Shown piece after piece: positions 16,626 through 25,300 of a stretch of DNA of 44,311 bases. The translations under genes and the position numbers were made by a program. The notes under the pieces were generated by a model that ran no database searches, had not been told where the DNA came from, and saw nothing but the letters and a program-made list of their open reading frames with translations. Every line of letters starts with the position of its first letter. Positions within the stretch are counted from its first letter, which is position 1. Source of the stretch: an uncultured Collinsella sp. (GTDB taxonomy: Bacteria; Actinomycetota; Coriobacteriia; Coriobacteriales; Coriobacteriaceae); assembly GCA_900541475.1 (NCBI GenBank), contig UQJV01000011.1:1-44311 (forward strand), in the 5' to 3' direction.

Positions 16626-18329
16626 ATGAGCAATCCCTCGAACCGCACCTCGATGCGCGGTCAACTCACGCTGCGCGGCGTCGTCATTGGCGTCCTTGGC
16701 TGCGTGATCATCACGGCAAGCTCGGCCTATACCGCCCTCAAGATGGGCGCCCTCCCCTGGCCGATCATTTTCGCTGCCGTCATTTCGCTGTTCTTCCTGA
16801 AGCTCATGGGCAACGCCAGCCTCAACGAGGCCAACGTCACCCACACCATCATGTCTGCGGGCGCCATGGTCGCCGGCGGCCTGGCGTTTACCATCCCGGG
16901 TGCCTGGATGCTGGGCTATGCCGACCAGATCAGCTGGCTCGACATGTTTATCGTGGCGCTCGCCGGCACCATCTTGGGCCTTCTGGCGACAGCGCTCATC
17001 CACCGTCACTTTATCGTGGACGCCGCGCTGGAGTTCCCCACCGGCAACGCCGCAGCTCAGACCCTGCGCGCCACCGAGGCCGGCGGCAAGACCGGCAAGC
17101 AGCTCTTTGGCTCCATGGCCATCGCAGGCATCTACAGCGTGCTGCGCGACGCCCTGGGCGTGGTGCCCAGTATGCTGTGCACGCTCAATATCCCCGGCGT
17201 GACCTTTGCCATCTACAACTCGCCCATGCTGCTGTCCATCGGCTTCCTCGTGGGCTTCGCCCCCGTCGCCTTCTGGTTTGCCGGCGCGCTACTGGGCAAC
17301 TTTGGCATCATCGTTGGCGGCACCGCTGCCGGCCTGTTCGATATTGCGACCGCGCAGGGTATCGTCAAGTCCCTCGGTATGGGCCTTATGATGGGCTTTG
17401 GCGTCGCCGTCGTCCTTAAGGACATCCTGCCGCAGGTCGCCGGTATCGTCCGCGGTCTTGCAGCCGACAGCTCCACCGACACCGACGAGCAGTCGCTCAT
17501 CTCGGGCTCGCTTAAGCTCGACGCCGGCATCATCGGCCTGGGCACCGCCGCCATTGCCGTGATCGTTGCCATCGCGCTCGACCTCGGTCCCGTCCCGGCC
17601 GTCATCGTCACGCTGTTCACCTTTGTCACCACCATCATGAGCGCGCAGAGCTGTGGCCAGACGGGCATCGACCCCATGGAGATCTTTGGCCTCATCGTCA
17701 TGCTCATCGTGGCAGCCTTCGCGCAGCTCACGCAGGTCAAGCTGTTCTTTATCGCCGGCATCGTGGCCGTGGCGTGCGGCCTTGCTGGCGACGTCATGAA
17801 CGACTTTAAGGCCGGAGCCGTACTGGGTACCAACCCGCGCGCACAGTGGGTCGGCCAGGCCATTGGCGGCATCGTGGGCGCCCTGGTCGCTGCCGCCGTC
17901 ATGGTCGCGCTCGTTACCGCCTATGGTCCGGACGCCTTCGGCCCCGACAAGAGCTTTGTGGCCGCGCAGGCAAGCGTGGTCGCCACCATGGTCTCGGGCA
18001 TCCCGAGCGTGCCGTGGTTCGCAGGCGGCTTTATCGCCGGCATCGTCATGTACTGGCTCGGCATTCCGGCCATGATGATCGGCCTGGGTGTGTACCTGCC
18101 GTTCTACATGTCGCTCACGGCCTTCTTGGGCTCCTGCGTCAAGCTCGCCTACGACAAGTGGGCCGCACACCGCGACGCCGAGGCAGGTCTTTCGGACGAG
18201 GATAAGGCTGCCAAGGATGCCGCCTTCCAGGAGCAGGGCCTGGTTGTCGCCAGCGGCCTGCTGGGCGGCGAGTCCATCGTCGGCGTAATCCTGGCGTTCA
18301 TCTCCGTGGGATTGAGCCTGCTGGGCTAA
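16626..18329 (+). CDS. OPT-family oligopeptide transporter
   Basis: 567 residues, about 14 membrane segments. OPT proteins import short peptides or metal chelates using the proton gradient. Family marks are ITASSAYTALKMGALPWPII near the N-terminus, EFPTGNAAAQTLRA, and the late segment TNPRAQWVGQAIGGIVGA. ATG 16626 follows AAAGGAG (16613-16619); a TTG twelve codons upstream is ignored. An acidic cytoplasmic loop (SSTDTDEQS) splits the two halves. A strong terminator follows. Peptide import would fit with the peptidases and amidohydrolases in this window, but no operon links them. Confidence 0.92.
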   Translation: MSNPSNRTSMRGQLTLRGVVIGVLGCVIITASSAYTALKMGALPWPIIFAAVISLFFLKLMGNASLNEANVTHTIMSAGAMVAGGLAFTIPGAWMLGYADQISWLDMFIVALAGTILGLLATALIHRHFIVDAALEFPTGNAAAQTLRATEAGGKTGKQLFGSMAIAGIYSVLRDALGVVPSMLCTLNIPGVTFAIYNSPMLLSIGFLVGFAPVAFWFAGALLGNFGIIVGGTAAGLFDIATAQGIVKSLGMGLMMGFGVAVVLKDILPQVAGIVRGLAADSSTDTDEQSLISGSLKLDAGIIGLGTAAIAVIVAIALDLGPVPAVIVTLFTFVTTIMSAQSCGQTGIDPMEIFGLIVMLIVAAFAQLTQVKLFFIAGIVAVACGLAGDVMNDFKAGAVLGTNPRAQWVGQAIGGIVGALVAAAVMVALVTAYGPDAFGPDKSFVAAQASVVATMVSGIPSVPWFAGGFIAGIVMYWLGIPAMMIGLGVYLPFYMSLTAFLGSCVKLAYDKWAAHRDAEAGLSDEDKAAKDAAFQEQGLVVASGLLGGESIVGVILAFISVGLSLLG

Positions 18330-18358
18330 ACCCAATAACAACGCACCCATGTAGAGCA

Positions 18359-18390
18359 CGGGGTCGGAGACCATCCGGCCCCGCGCTTTT
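18359..18390 (+). terminator. Terminator of the OPT gene
   Basis: CGGGGTCGGA (18359-18368) pairs with TCCGGCCCCG (18374-18383), 10 bp with one G-T wobble, then CGCTTTT. Confidence 0.8.
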
Positions 18391-18543
18391 CTGTATCTGC
18401 CGAAACCCTCGGCGTCAACCGTATTTGACGCGCCCCCTTTACCTACTCGTCTAAGTTTCACGTTAAGATGACCACCCCGCCTGCCGCGGTGTAGAGTAGA
18501 GGCGGCGGGCGCGATGCATAGCCCGCGGCGGAGCGAGGTGAAC

Positions 18544-19683
18544 ATGAAACTCGATAACCAGCAGCTCAAGCGACTGCGCGAGCGCCATCACCGGCGCCAC
18601 GGCATCCGCCCTGCCTATAGCGAGGTCATGGAGAACGCCGGCCGCTTCCTGAGGCGTGCATTCAACATTCGCGAGGGTCGCGCACCCTATCACGTGATTC
18701 GCAAGCGCTTTGTAAATGGGGCGCGCCTGACCGGCTCTCACCTGTGCATCCTCATCATCGCCATGCTCATCGCGAGCATCGGCCTCGATATCGATTCGGA
18801 CATTGCCATCGTGGGCGCCATGCTTATCTGCCCGCTCATGGGCTCGGTGCTTGCCATGGCATACGGCATTGCCACGCTCGACCGCGAGATTACCGTCGAG
18901 GCCGTTGCCAGCCTCGCGTTGCAGATGGTCTTTTGCCTGATCACGTCCACGCTGTATTTTAAGCTCTCGCCCCTTGGCACCACCACGGCCGCCATCATCG
19001 ACAACTCGACACCCACCGTATGGGACCTTGCCGTCGCGCTCGCGGGCGGCTTTGCGGGCGGGCTGGGTAACTCGCGCGACCAGGAGCCTTCGACGCTCAT
19101 TGCCGGCGTGGCCGTCGCGACCGCGCTCATGCCGCCCCTGTGCGCGGCGGGTTACGGCATTGCCATCGCGAGCGGGTCGCTGTTCCTCTCGGCCCTCTAC
19201 GAGTTTGGCATCAACGTGGTCTTTATCGCGCTGGCCGCCGAAGCCGTGCTGCTTCTTTTGCGCGTGCCGCTCAAGCGCGACCTGAACGGCGACGGTATTG
19301 TGACTGCTGAAGAAAACGCCGAGGTCAGCGAGCTATCGCGCAGGGTGCGCCGCCACATCATCGTGGGCACGGTGATCTTTGCCATCCCCTGCATCGTTAT
19401 GACCGCGGGGTCTATTGGCTCGGCGCAGGCCGGCGTGCAGGACGGCTACGGCGTCACCGAGACCACGCGCGAACTTGCCGCGGTGCTGCCGGGCTTTAAG
19501 GATTACACCGTCGCCGTCGAGACCTCGGCTGCCGAAGGCGAGGAAGAGGGCATGATCGAGCGCGAGATTGTCGCCCACGTGACGACAAGCGAGACGCTCG
19601 GGGCACACGACCGCCGCGTAGCCCGCAAGCTCATCGACCTCAATGTGCCCGAACTCGATCGCGTGGAGTTCGATGTGAAGTGA
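18544..19683 (+). CDS. DUF389 membrane protein with an EF-hand-like loop
   Basis: 379 residues. The DUF389 core is clear: hydrophobic segments with GAMLICPLMGSVLAMAYGI, GFAGGLGNSRDQEPSTLIAG and GVAVATALMPPLCAAGYGIA. The function of the family is unknown; it is a multi-pass membrane protein. Residues 246-257 (DLNGDGIVTAEE) match the canonical EF-hand calcium loop (D, N, D, I, T, E at positions 1, 3, 5, 8, 9 and 12, with Gly at 6), placed in a soluble stretch between two membrane segments. ATG 18544 follows GAGGTG; an ATG ten codons upstream lacks a site. A terminator lies at 19758-19800. Confidence 0.88.
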   Translation: MKLDNQQLKRLRERHHRRHGIRPAYSEVMENAGRFLRRAFNIREGRAPYHVIRKRFVNGARLTGSHLCILIIAMLIASIGLDIDSDIAIVGAMLICPLMGSVLAMAYGIATLDREITVEAVASLALQMVFCLITSTLYFKLSPLGTTTAAIIDNSTPTVWDLAVALAGGFAGGLGNSRDQEPSTLIAGVAVATALMPPLCAAGYGIAIASGSLFLSALYEFGINVVFIALAAEAVLLLLRVPLKRDLNGDGIVTAEENAEVSELSRRVRRHIIVGTVIFAIPCIVMTAGSIGSAQAGVQDGYGVTETTRELAAVLPGFKDYTVAVETSAAEGEEEGMIEREIVAHVTTSETLGAHDRRVARKLIDLNVPELDRVEFDVK

Positions 19684-19757
19684 TGCCAGCGCGGGATGAA
19701 CGCTCGCACGGATGCAAGCTACGACGAGGCGCAGACGCGATACGGACACGAGCAAAT

Positions 19758-19800
19758 AGCGGGGTTCAGTTCACACCCGCGCCCCGCTCGCCGTTTTATT
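19758..19800 (+). terminator. Terminator after the DUF389 gene
   Basis: AGCGGGG (19758-19764) pairs with CCCCGCT (19782-19788), followed by CGCCGTTTTATT. Long loop, so moderate confidence. The rest of 19684-19808 shows nothing else. Confidence 0.55.
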
Positions 19801-19808
19801 GCCGTGAA

Positions 19809-20258
19809 TCAACTGGCCGGATCAACATCGCCAGACTCCACCGTAAACGCAGGTTTGGTGCTCACCAGATAAAATCGGGTCACTTTGCTATTTCTAAATA
19901 GATAGAGCTGGCCTTGCTCGCGTCGGCGTGACATATACGCCACGTGGACCGTACCGAATTCTTCGCCGTTTTCCCTCTTTAACACCAGGATATTGGGGTC
20001 GTCCATACGCTTAAACTGCCCGTCTGCGCAGATTCCGTCTTGGTCGACCAGCTGCCATCGACAGTTGTCCTCCTCAAGAAAAGCCAGGGTTTCCCGACTC
20101 GTTTTGTCATCCCGATAGTAACCATCAATGGCAAACCCTTCGGAAGCGCATTCCTGCATATAAGACGTTTCTCGGCTTATAGCAAACAGCCCTGTAGCGC
20201 CCAGGAGCACAGCCAGGCAGACCACTGCAAGGGTTATCGAAGTAGCACGGCGACCCAT
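19809..20258 (-). CDS. Small exported or membrane-anchored protein, unknown
   Basis: 149 residues. A basic start (MGRRATS) and one hydrophobic helix (ITLAVVCLAVLLGATGLFAI) suggest a signal anchor or uncleaved signal peptide. The rest is a soluble domain with three Cys (in MQECASEGF, EEDNCRW and DGICADG) that could form disulfides outside the cell. I do not recognise a family. ATG 20258 has only a weak ribosome site (TTGGG); translation may instead be coupled to a 12-codon mini-ORF ending one base before it (see 20260-20298). Its GC content looks lower than that of its neighbours. Confidence 0.65.
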   Translation of the reverse strand: MGRRATSITLAVVCLAVLLGATGLFAISRETSYMQECASEGFAIDGYYRDDKTSRETLAFLEEDNCRWQLVDQDGICADGQFKRMDDPNILVLKRENGEEFGTVHVAYMSRRREQGQLYLFRNSKVTRFYLVSTKPAFTVESGDVDPAS

Positions 20259-20259
20259 G

Positions 20260-20298
20260 TTAGCCCAACCGATAGTTGTTTAACGGAGCGCGAAACAT
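20260..20298 (-). CDS. Putative 12-residue leader peptide upstream of the exported protein
   Basis: ATG at 20298 has a strong GGAGG eight bases upstream. It encodes MFRAPLNNYRLG and stops with TAA, one base before the ATG of the 149-residue gene (TAACATG). The stronger ribosome site belongs to this mini-ORF, not to the gene, which suggests translational coupling or a leader-type control. Could be chance; see the matching finding. Confidence 0.4.
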   Translation of the reverse strand: MFRAPLNNYRLG

Positions 20299-20447
20299 AC
20301 CTGGAACCTCCGATATCAGGGGGAACGTCGCCAGTAGGCTGTCGACACTATATGTTTCTGACATCAAACCATATGGCTGCCATTCGCGGAGGGGACATCG
20401 GCGAACGGCGTGTTTTCATACTCCATTGGTCAAACCTAAGCGCGGCT

Positions 20448-20951
20448 CTACAGCTCGTACTTGTACACGCGGTAGATGTACTATTCGGCTTCCATCTCGT
20501 AGGTGGTGATGGCCAGACCGTACCGATCGTACTCGGTGAAGGTCTTGGCCTGGCCCGAAGCCACGAGCATACTATTCGAATCGCCAACGCGCTGTGCGCT
20601 GCTTACGTAGCCCGAGAACGGCACTGCGATCTGGTCCACAAGCTCGTAGGTGCGCGCGGTCTCGTCCACCGTAAAGATGCGCCCAAACGAATGCGTGCCC
20701 TTGCTATAGTCGGTCACCACCGCGGCGCCCAGCTGGCCCCAGTCGAACTTGGGGTAGCTCTTGGCCGCGCCAAAGCTGTTGTCGTACAGCAGCACCTGGT
20801 AGCGACCGGTCGTTGCCGTCTTGTCGTTTGGCAGATAGGTCACGCTGTGCTGGCCCGCGTTGAGCGAAAAATCGCCCTGGGCTTGCAGCAGCTTGTCCTC
20901 AAAGCCCGAGCCGGCCCATTGCCACTCCTTTCTATTTCTGGGTCCATCTTC
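20448..20951 (-). pseudogene. Decayed aryl-sulfate sulfotransferase (ASST), C-terminal remnant
   Basis: Only the C-terminal third of an ASST-like beta-propeller remains. Recognisable pieces are GQHSVTYLPND, YQVLLYDNSFG, VDQIAVPFSGYVSSAQRV and FTEYDRYGLAITTYEMEAE. The frame then hits TAG (20481-20483), but the same frame continues with YIYRVYKYEL and a second TAG (20448-20450), which is how intact family members end. Upstream the frame closes at TGA 20952-20954, and no ATG, GTG or TTG start with a site precedes the homologous part. So the gene is truncated at its 5' end and carries a nonsense codon near its 3' end. Intact ASSTs transfer sulfate between phenols in the cell envelope. The family call is from recall. 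Confidence 0.7.
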
Positions 20952-21006
20952 TCACTGTTGGCGGCCGAAAATGATCCGTTTTCCTCCGTCCCCGAGATGT
21001 CATTTT

Positions 21007-21966
21007 TTAGTACTTGAAGAAGCCCTCGCCCGAGCTTTCGCCCAGCTTACCTTCGTCGAGCATTTTCTTGAGGACGGATGCCATAGCCTTAAAGTTGTAG
21101 GGCATCATCATCTTCTTGAGCAGCGGGCCCACCAGGCCCGGGACCTTCTGATACTGCATGACGATGTTGTAGGCCGTCTGGATACCCACCGTGTCGAATA
21201 CGCGAAACGGACCCTTGGGAGCGCCGGTGCCGCGCGTCCACGCGAGATCGATGCTCTTGGGGTCGCTCACGCCCGAGACATACAGGTCAAGGCCCGAAAG
21301 CAGCCACGGCACCAGCATGGAATTGAGCAGGTAGCCGTTCTTTTCCTTGTTGACGGGCAGGGCAAGCATGCGGATATCGTTGGCGAAGTCGACGAGCTCG
21401 TCGAAGTAGCGCTTGTCGGTTTGGCTCTGGGCCATGACCTCGGTCATGTTGTTCTTCCAGATGGAGTTGGCAAAGTGCAGCGACAGGTACTTCTCGGGGC
21501 GGCCGGTGTACTTGGCAAAGGTGCTCGGCAGCAGCGTGGAGGAGTTCGTCACGATGACGGTCTTTTGCGGCAGGACCGGGGCGAGCTTCTTGTAGAAGTC
21601 GATCTTTGCCTGGGTGTCCTCGGCCATAGACTCGATGACCAGATCGGCGTCGGCCACGGCCTTGGCAAGATCGAGCTCCAGCTTGAGCGTGGAGTAGGCA
21701 CGCTCAACGGCGGCGAGTGCCGCCTCCTTGTCGAAGGGCTGGCCGCTATCGGCGATACCGGCACACCACTCGCCCGTGCCGTCCGCCATGCCCTCGATAG
21801 CAGCGATGTACTCCTCGCGCACATGATCGATCTTGGGCTGGGTGCGGCCGATGCTGCCCTCGCTGCGCAGCCAAATCGTTACATCAAAGCCGCAGTAGGC
21901 AGCCTGAAAGGCAATCTGGCTTCCCAACACGCCGCCGCCGGCAACACAAACGGTCTTGTAGCTCAT
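21007..21966 (-). CDS. 3-hydroxyacyl-CoA dehydrogenase
   Basis: 319 residues. An N-terminal Rossmann fold has CVAGGGVLGSQIAFQAAYCG (the GxGxxG NAD site), followed by VIESMAEDTQAKIDFYKKL, TNSSTLLPS and the catalytic region around SLHFANSIWKNN (the His of the usual HFFNP segment). The C-terminal domain holds a GYLLNSML helix. The reaction is NAD-dependent oxidation or reduction at C3 of acyl-CoA. HFAN in place of HFFNP is a notable variant. ATG 21966 follows AGAGGAC. It lies downstream of the activase/dehydratase gene, but a terminator and a repeat separate them. Confidence 0.9.
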   Translation of the reverse strand: MSYKTVCVAGGGVLGSQIAFQAAYCGFDVTIWLRSEGSIGRTQPKIDHVREEYIAAIEGMADGTGEWCAGIADSGQPFDKEAALAAVERAYSTLKLELDLAKAVADADLVIESMAEDTQAKIDFYKKLAPVLPQKTVIVTNSSTLLPSTFAKYTGRPEKYLSLHFANSIWKNNMTEVMAQSQTDKRYFDELVDFANDIRMLALPVNKEKNGYLLNSMLVPWLLSGLDLYVSGVSDPKSIDLAWTRGTGAPKGPFRVFDTVGIQTAYNIVMQYQKVPGLVGPLLKKMMMPYNFKAMASVLKKMLDEGKLGESSGEGFFKY

Positions 21967-22133
21967 GGGACGGTCCTCTCTTACGTAATTCCATAGATGT
22001 GTATTTATTCAACCGTAAGGAGGACGCGCGCTGGGGGTGGGTTCTATAAACGGACGGTAATTTGCGGCGAACGGCAACACCTGTTCATTAACTCTCGATT
22101 TTGAGGGCATTTTTTGGCGCTGCTGAACCGCTG

Positions 22134-22266
22134 TTTTCGGAAGTGCGGGGAAAAATCGGGTTTCGCCGACCAGACCGGCTTTTTTTTAAAACAAAACCGC
22201 AGGTCGCGAGAGTCTAAAAAGGCGGTGCGCTCGGGAGGTTCGCGTTTTTCCCCGCACTTCCGAAAA
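22134..22266. repeat. 22-bp perfect inverted repeat element
   Basis: Bases 22134-22155 are the exact reverse complement of 22245-22266 (22 of 22; core CGGAAGTGCGGGG). The 89-base interior includes an eight-T run (22180-22187) and no credible gene. CTCGATTTT at 22094-22102 is a second match to the outer right edge (22263-22271), offering an alternative fold. It occupies most of the 416-bp gap between the dehydrogenase and the activase fusion. A 105-codon open frame across it (22044-22361, minus) has no ribosome site and runs through the repeat, so I do not call it. Confidence 0.8.
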
Positions 22267-22320
22267 TCGAGTGCATAGAAGGCTGCGACAAAACGATTTA
22301 CGCAACATATGTCCAGCAAA

Positions 22321-22353
22321 AACGGGTGGTAGCCGGCACGGCTACCACCCGTT
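22321..22353 (-). terminator. Terminator of the activase/dehydratase gene
   Basis: AACGGGTGGTAGCC (22321-22334) pairs perfectly with 22340-22353 (14 bp, loop GGCAC). On the minus strand it is followed by a T-run (CGTTTTTGC). It lies about 30 bases past the stop. Confidence 0.9.
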
Positions 22354-22382
22354 TGTCTCACATCTAGCCCATAGCAGGCCAG

Positions 22383-25300
22383 TTACTTCTTAATGCCGCG
22401 CCCCAGACGCTTGGCGACCGATGCCACGGCCTCCTCGCTGGCAGGTCCGCAGCTCACGCAGCCGTCATGGGCACGCATCTGGCCGGTGACCTCGTCCATC
22501 GCGAGCGGCGCCACCTTCTCGAGCTTAAAGCCCTTGCCGGCGCGCATGTTCTCCTTAGCCACGCTGATCATGAGCTTAATGCGGTTGAGCTGATTGACTT
22601 CGGACGCGCCGGGGTCGTAGTCCACCGCGACGATGTTGCTCTCGGGATGCTGGCGGCGCAGCTCCTTGATTACGGCCTTGCCCACCACGTGATTGGGCAG
22701 GCACGCGAAGGGCTGCGTGCAGATGATATTGGGTGCGCCGTGGTCAATCAGGTCGAGCATCTCGGCCGTAAGCAACCAGCCTTCGCCCATGTTGTTGCAC
22801 ACCGAAAGCACCGTACGGGCCTTGTCGGCCATGGTGCCGATGCGCTCGGGCGCCTCAAAGCGGCGGGACTTCTCGAGCATCTCCTCCACCGGCGTACGCA
22901 TCCAGTCCACGAGCTTAATAAGCGCTTGCATGCCCGCGCGCGTAGTGGCAGAGCTTCCCAGCTCGTCCTTCTGCAGCTCGGCATTGCTCATGGAGTACAG
23001 GAAGAAGTCGAGCAGGCCCGGCACCACGGCCTCGCAGCCCTCGCGCTCGATCACGTCGACCACATGGTTGTTAGCCGTGGGGTGGAACTTGACCAAGATC
23101 TCGCCGACCACGCCCACGCGCGGCTTGGTGCCCTCGCCCACAAGCGGCATGGTGTCGAACGCGCGGATGGCCTCGCGGCACAGCTTGGTGTAGTTGTGCC
23201 TGTTGAACTTAGGCGCCAGCTTGCGGGCGCGCGCCATGTACTCCTCGTAGAGCGCGTTGGCGGCACCGGGCGTGGCCTCGTACGGGCGGCAGCGGTAGAG
23301 CATCTGCATCATGACGTCACCAAAGAGCACCGCGTACACGGCCTGCTTAAGCAGCGCCGGCGTAATCTTAAAGCCGGGGTTGTCCTCGCCGAGCGCCACG
23401 GCCGAAAGCGAGATCACCGGGATCTCGGGGTGGCCGCTCTCGCGCAGAGCCTTGCGGATGAGCGCGATGTAGTTGGTGGCACGGCAGCCGCCGCCGGTTT
23501 GGCTGATAACCACGGCCGTCTTGGACAGATCGTACCGACCGCTCTCGATGGCCTCCATAATCTGACCCGTTACCAGGATCGACGGATAGCAAATGTCATT
23601 GTTCACATAGCGCAGGCCAGCCTCGACGGCGTCGTGATCGGTTGAGGGCAGCAGCTCCAAGTTGTAGCCGGCACCGCGGAACACCTCTTTGACCAGGTCA
23701 AAGTGGATCGGCGCCATCTGCGGGCACAGGATGGTATAGCCCTCGTCACGCATCTGCTCGGTAAAGGGCACCTTGGGCCATGCGGTCGAGGCGCTCTCAC
23801 GCTGCGCCTCGAACGTGTACTTGCGGCTCGCGAACGCGGGGGCATCCTTGGAGGGAGCCACCGGCGCGGCATCGCCCTGCTCGTAGGCCTCGCCCGCGGC
23901 CGTGGCCTCGGCCAAGCGCTCGGCCTCCTGGTCCTTGAGCGCTGCCATGAGCGAGCGGATGCGGATGCGCGCGGCGCCCAGGTTGGACACCTCGTCGATC
24001 TTGAGCACGGTGTAGATCTTGCCGCTGGCCTCCAGAATCTCCTGCACCTGGTCGGTAGTCAGGGCATCGAGACCGCAGCCGAAAGAGTTGAGCTGGATCA
24101 GGTCCAGGTCATTGCGCATCGTCACAAAACGGGCGACGGCGTACAGGCGGCTGTGGTACATCCACTGGTCGACGACGCGAATCGGACGCTCGGGCTTCAC
24201 CAGGTGCGCAAGCGAATCCTCGGTAAAGACCGCAAAGCCAAAGCTCGAGATAAGTTCGGGCAGGGCGTGGTTGATCTCGGGGTCGTTGTGGTAAGGACGG
24301 CCGGCGAGTACGATGCCGTGGCCGCCGTGGTCCTCGACCCACTTAAGGGCCTCCTCGCCCATGGTCTGGATGTCCTCGTGAAAACGCGCGTCGGCCTCGT
24401 AGGCGGCGTTGACGGCGGCATCGACCTCAGAGCGCGTGATTTTGGGACCGCGCACGCGACCGCGACCGGCCTCAGCATCGGCCACACGGTCGACGGCGAG
24501 CACCTGGTATAGACGGCGCTTGAGCTCGGTCTTGTCGTGATAGGGCACAAACGGGTACAGGAACTCGATGTTCTGCTCACGGATCTCGTCGATGTTGAGC
24601 GCCAGCGCCGTGGGGTAGCTCATGACGATGGGGCAGTTATAGCAGTTGCCGGCGGTCGGATCCTCCTTGCGCTCCCAGCGCACGCACGGCATCCAGATAA
24701 AGTCGACATCGCGGTCGATAAGGTTCATCACGTGACCGTGGCTCATCTTGGCCGGATAGCACACGCTCTCGGACGGCATGGACTCGATGCCCGCCTGGTA
24801 GGTCTTTTTGCTCGACTGGTCGGACAGCTGCACGCTAAAGCCCAGGTGCGTAAAGAAGGCGTGCCAGAAGGGGTAGTTCTCGTACATGTTGAGCGCGCGC
24901 GGGATACCCACGGTGCCGCGCGGAGCCTCGTCGGGACTCAGGACCTCGCGGTTAAAGAGCAGCTCATTTTTCTTTTTGAAGAGGTTGGGGGCCTCGGTCT
25001 TCTGCTTTTTGTGGCCGGCGCCCTTCTCGCAGCGGTTGCCGGTAATGAAGCGCCTGCCGCCGCCAAAGTCGTTGACGGTGAGCTGGCAGTTGTTGGAGCA
25101 GCGACCGCAGCGGACATGCTTTTGCGTCACGGTAAGGTGCGCGATGTCCTCAGCCGAAAGGATGGTCGAGGTGCCATCGGCACCGGCGCGATCGCGGGCG
25201 AGCAGGGCCGCACCATAGGCGCCCATGCAGCCGGCGATGTCGGGACGCACGGCGTGAACGCCAGTGAGCTGCTCAAACGCACGCAGCGTAGCGTCGGACA

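Noticed and set aside
20481..20483. Amber codon in the sulfotransferase remnant as a recoded (pyrrolysine-like) position
   Set aside because: The gene also lacks its 5' part, so simple decay is the better explanation.
22044..22361. 105-codon frame on the minus strand in the gap before the dehydrogenase
   Set aside because: Runs through the inverted repeat and the terminator, has no ribosome site, and the translation has no recognisable fold.
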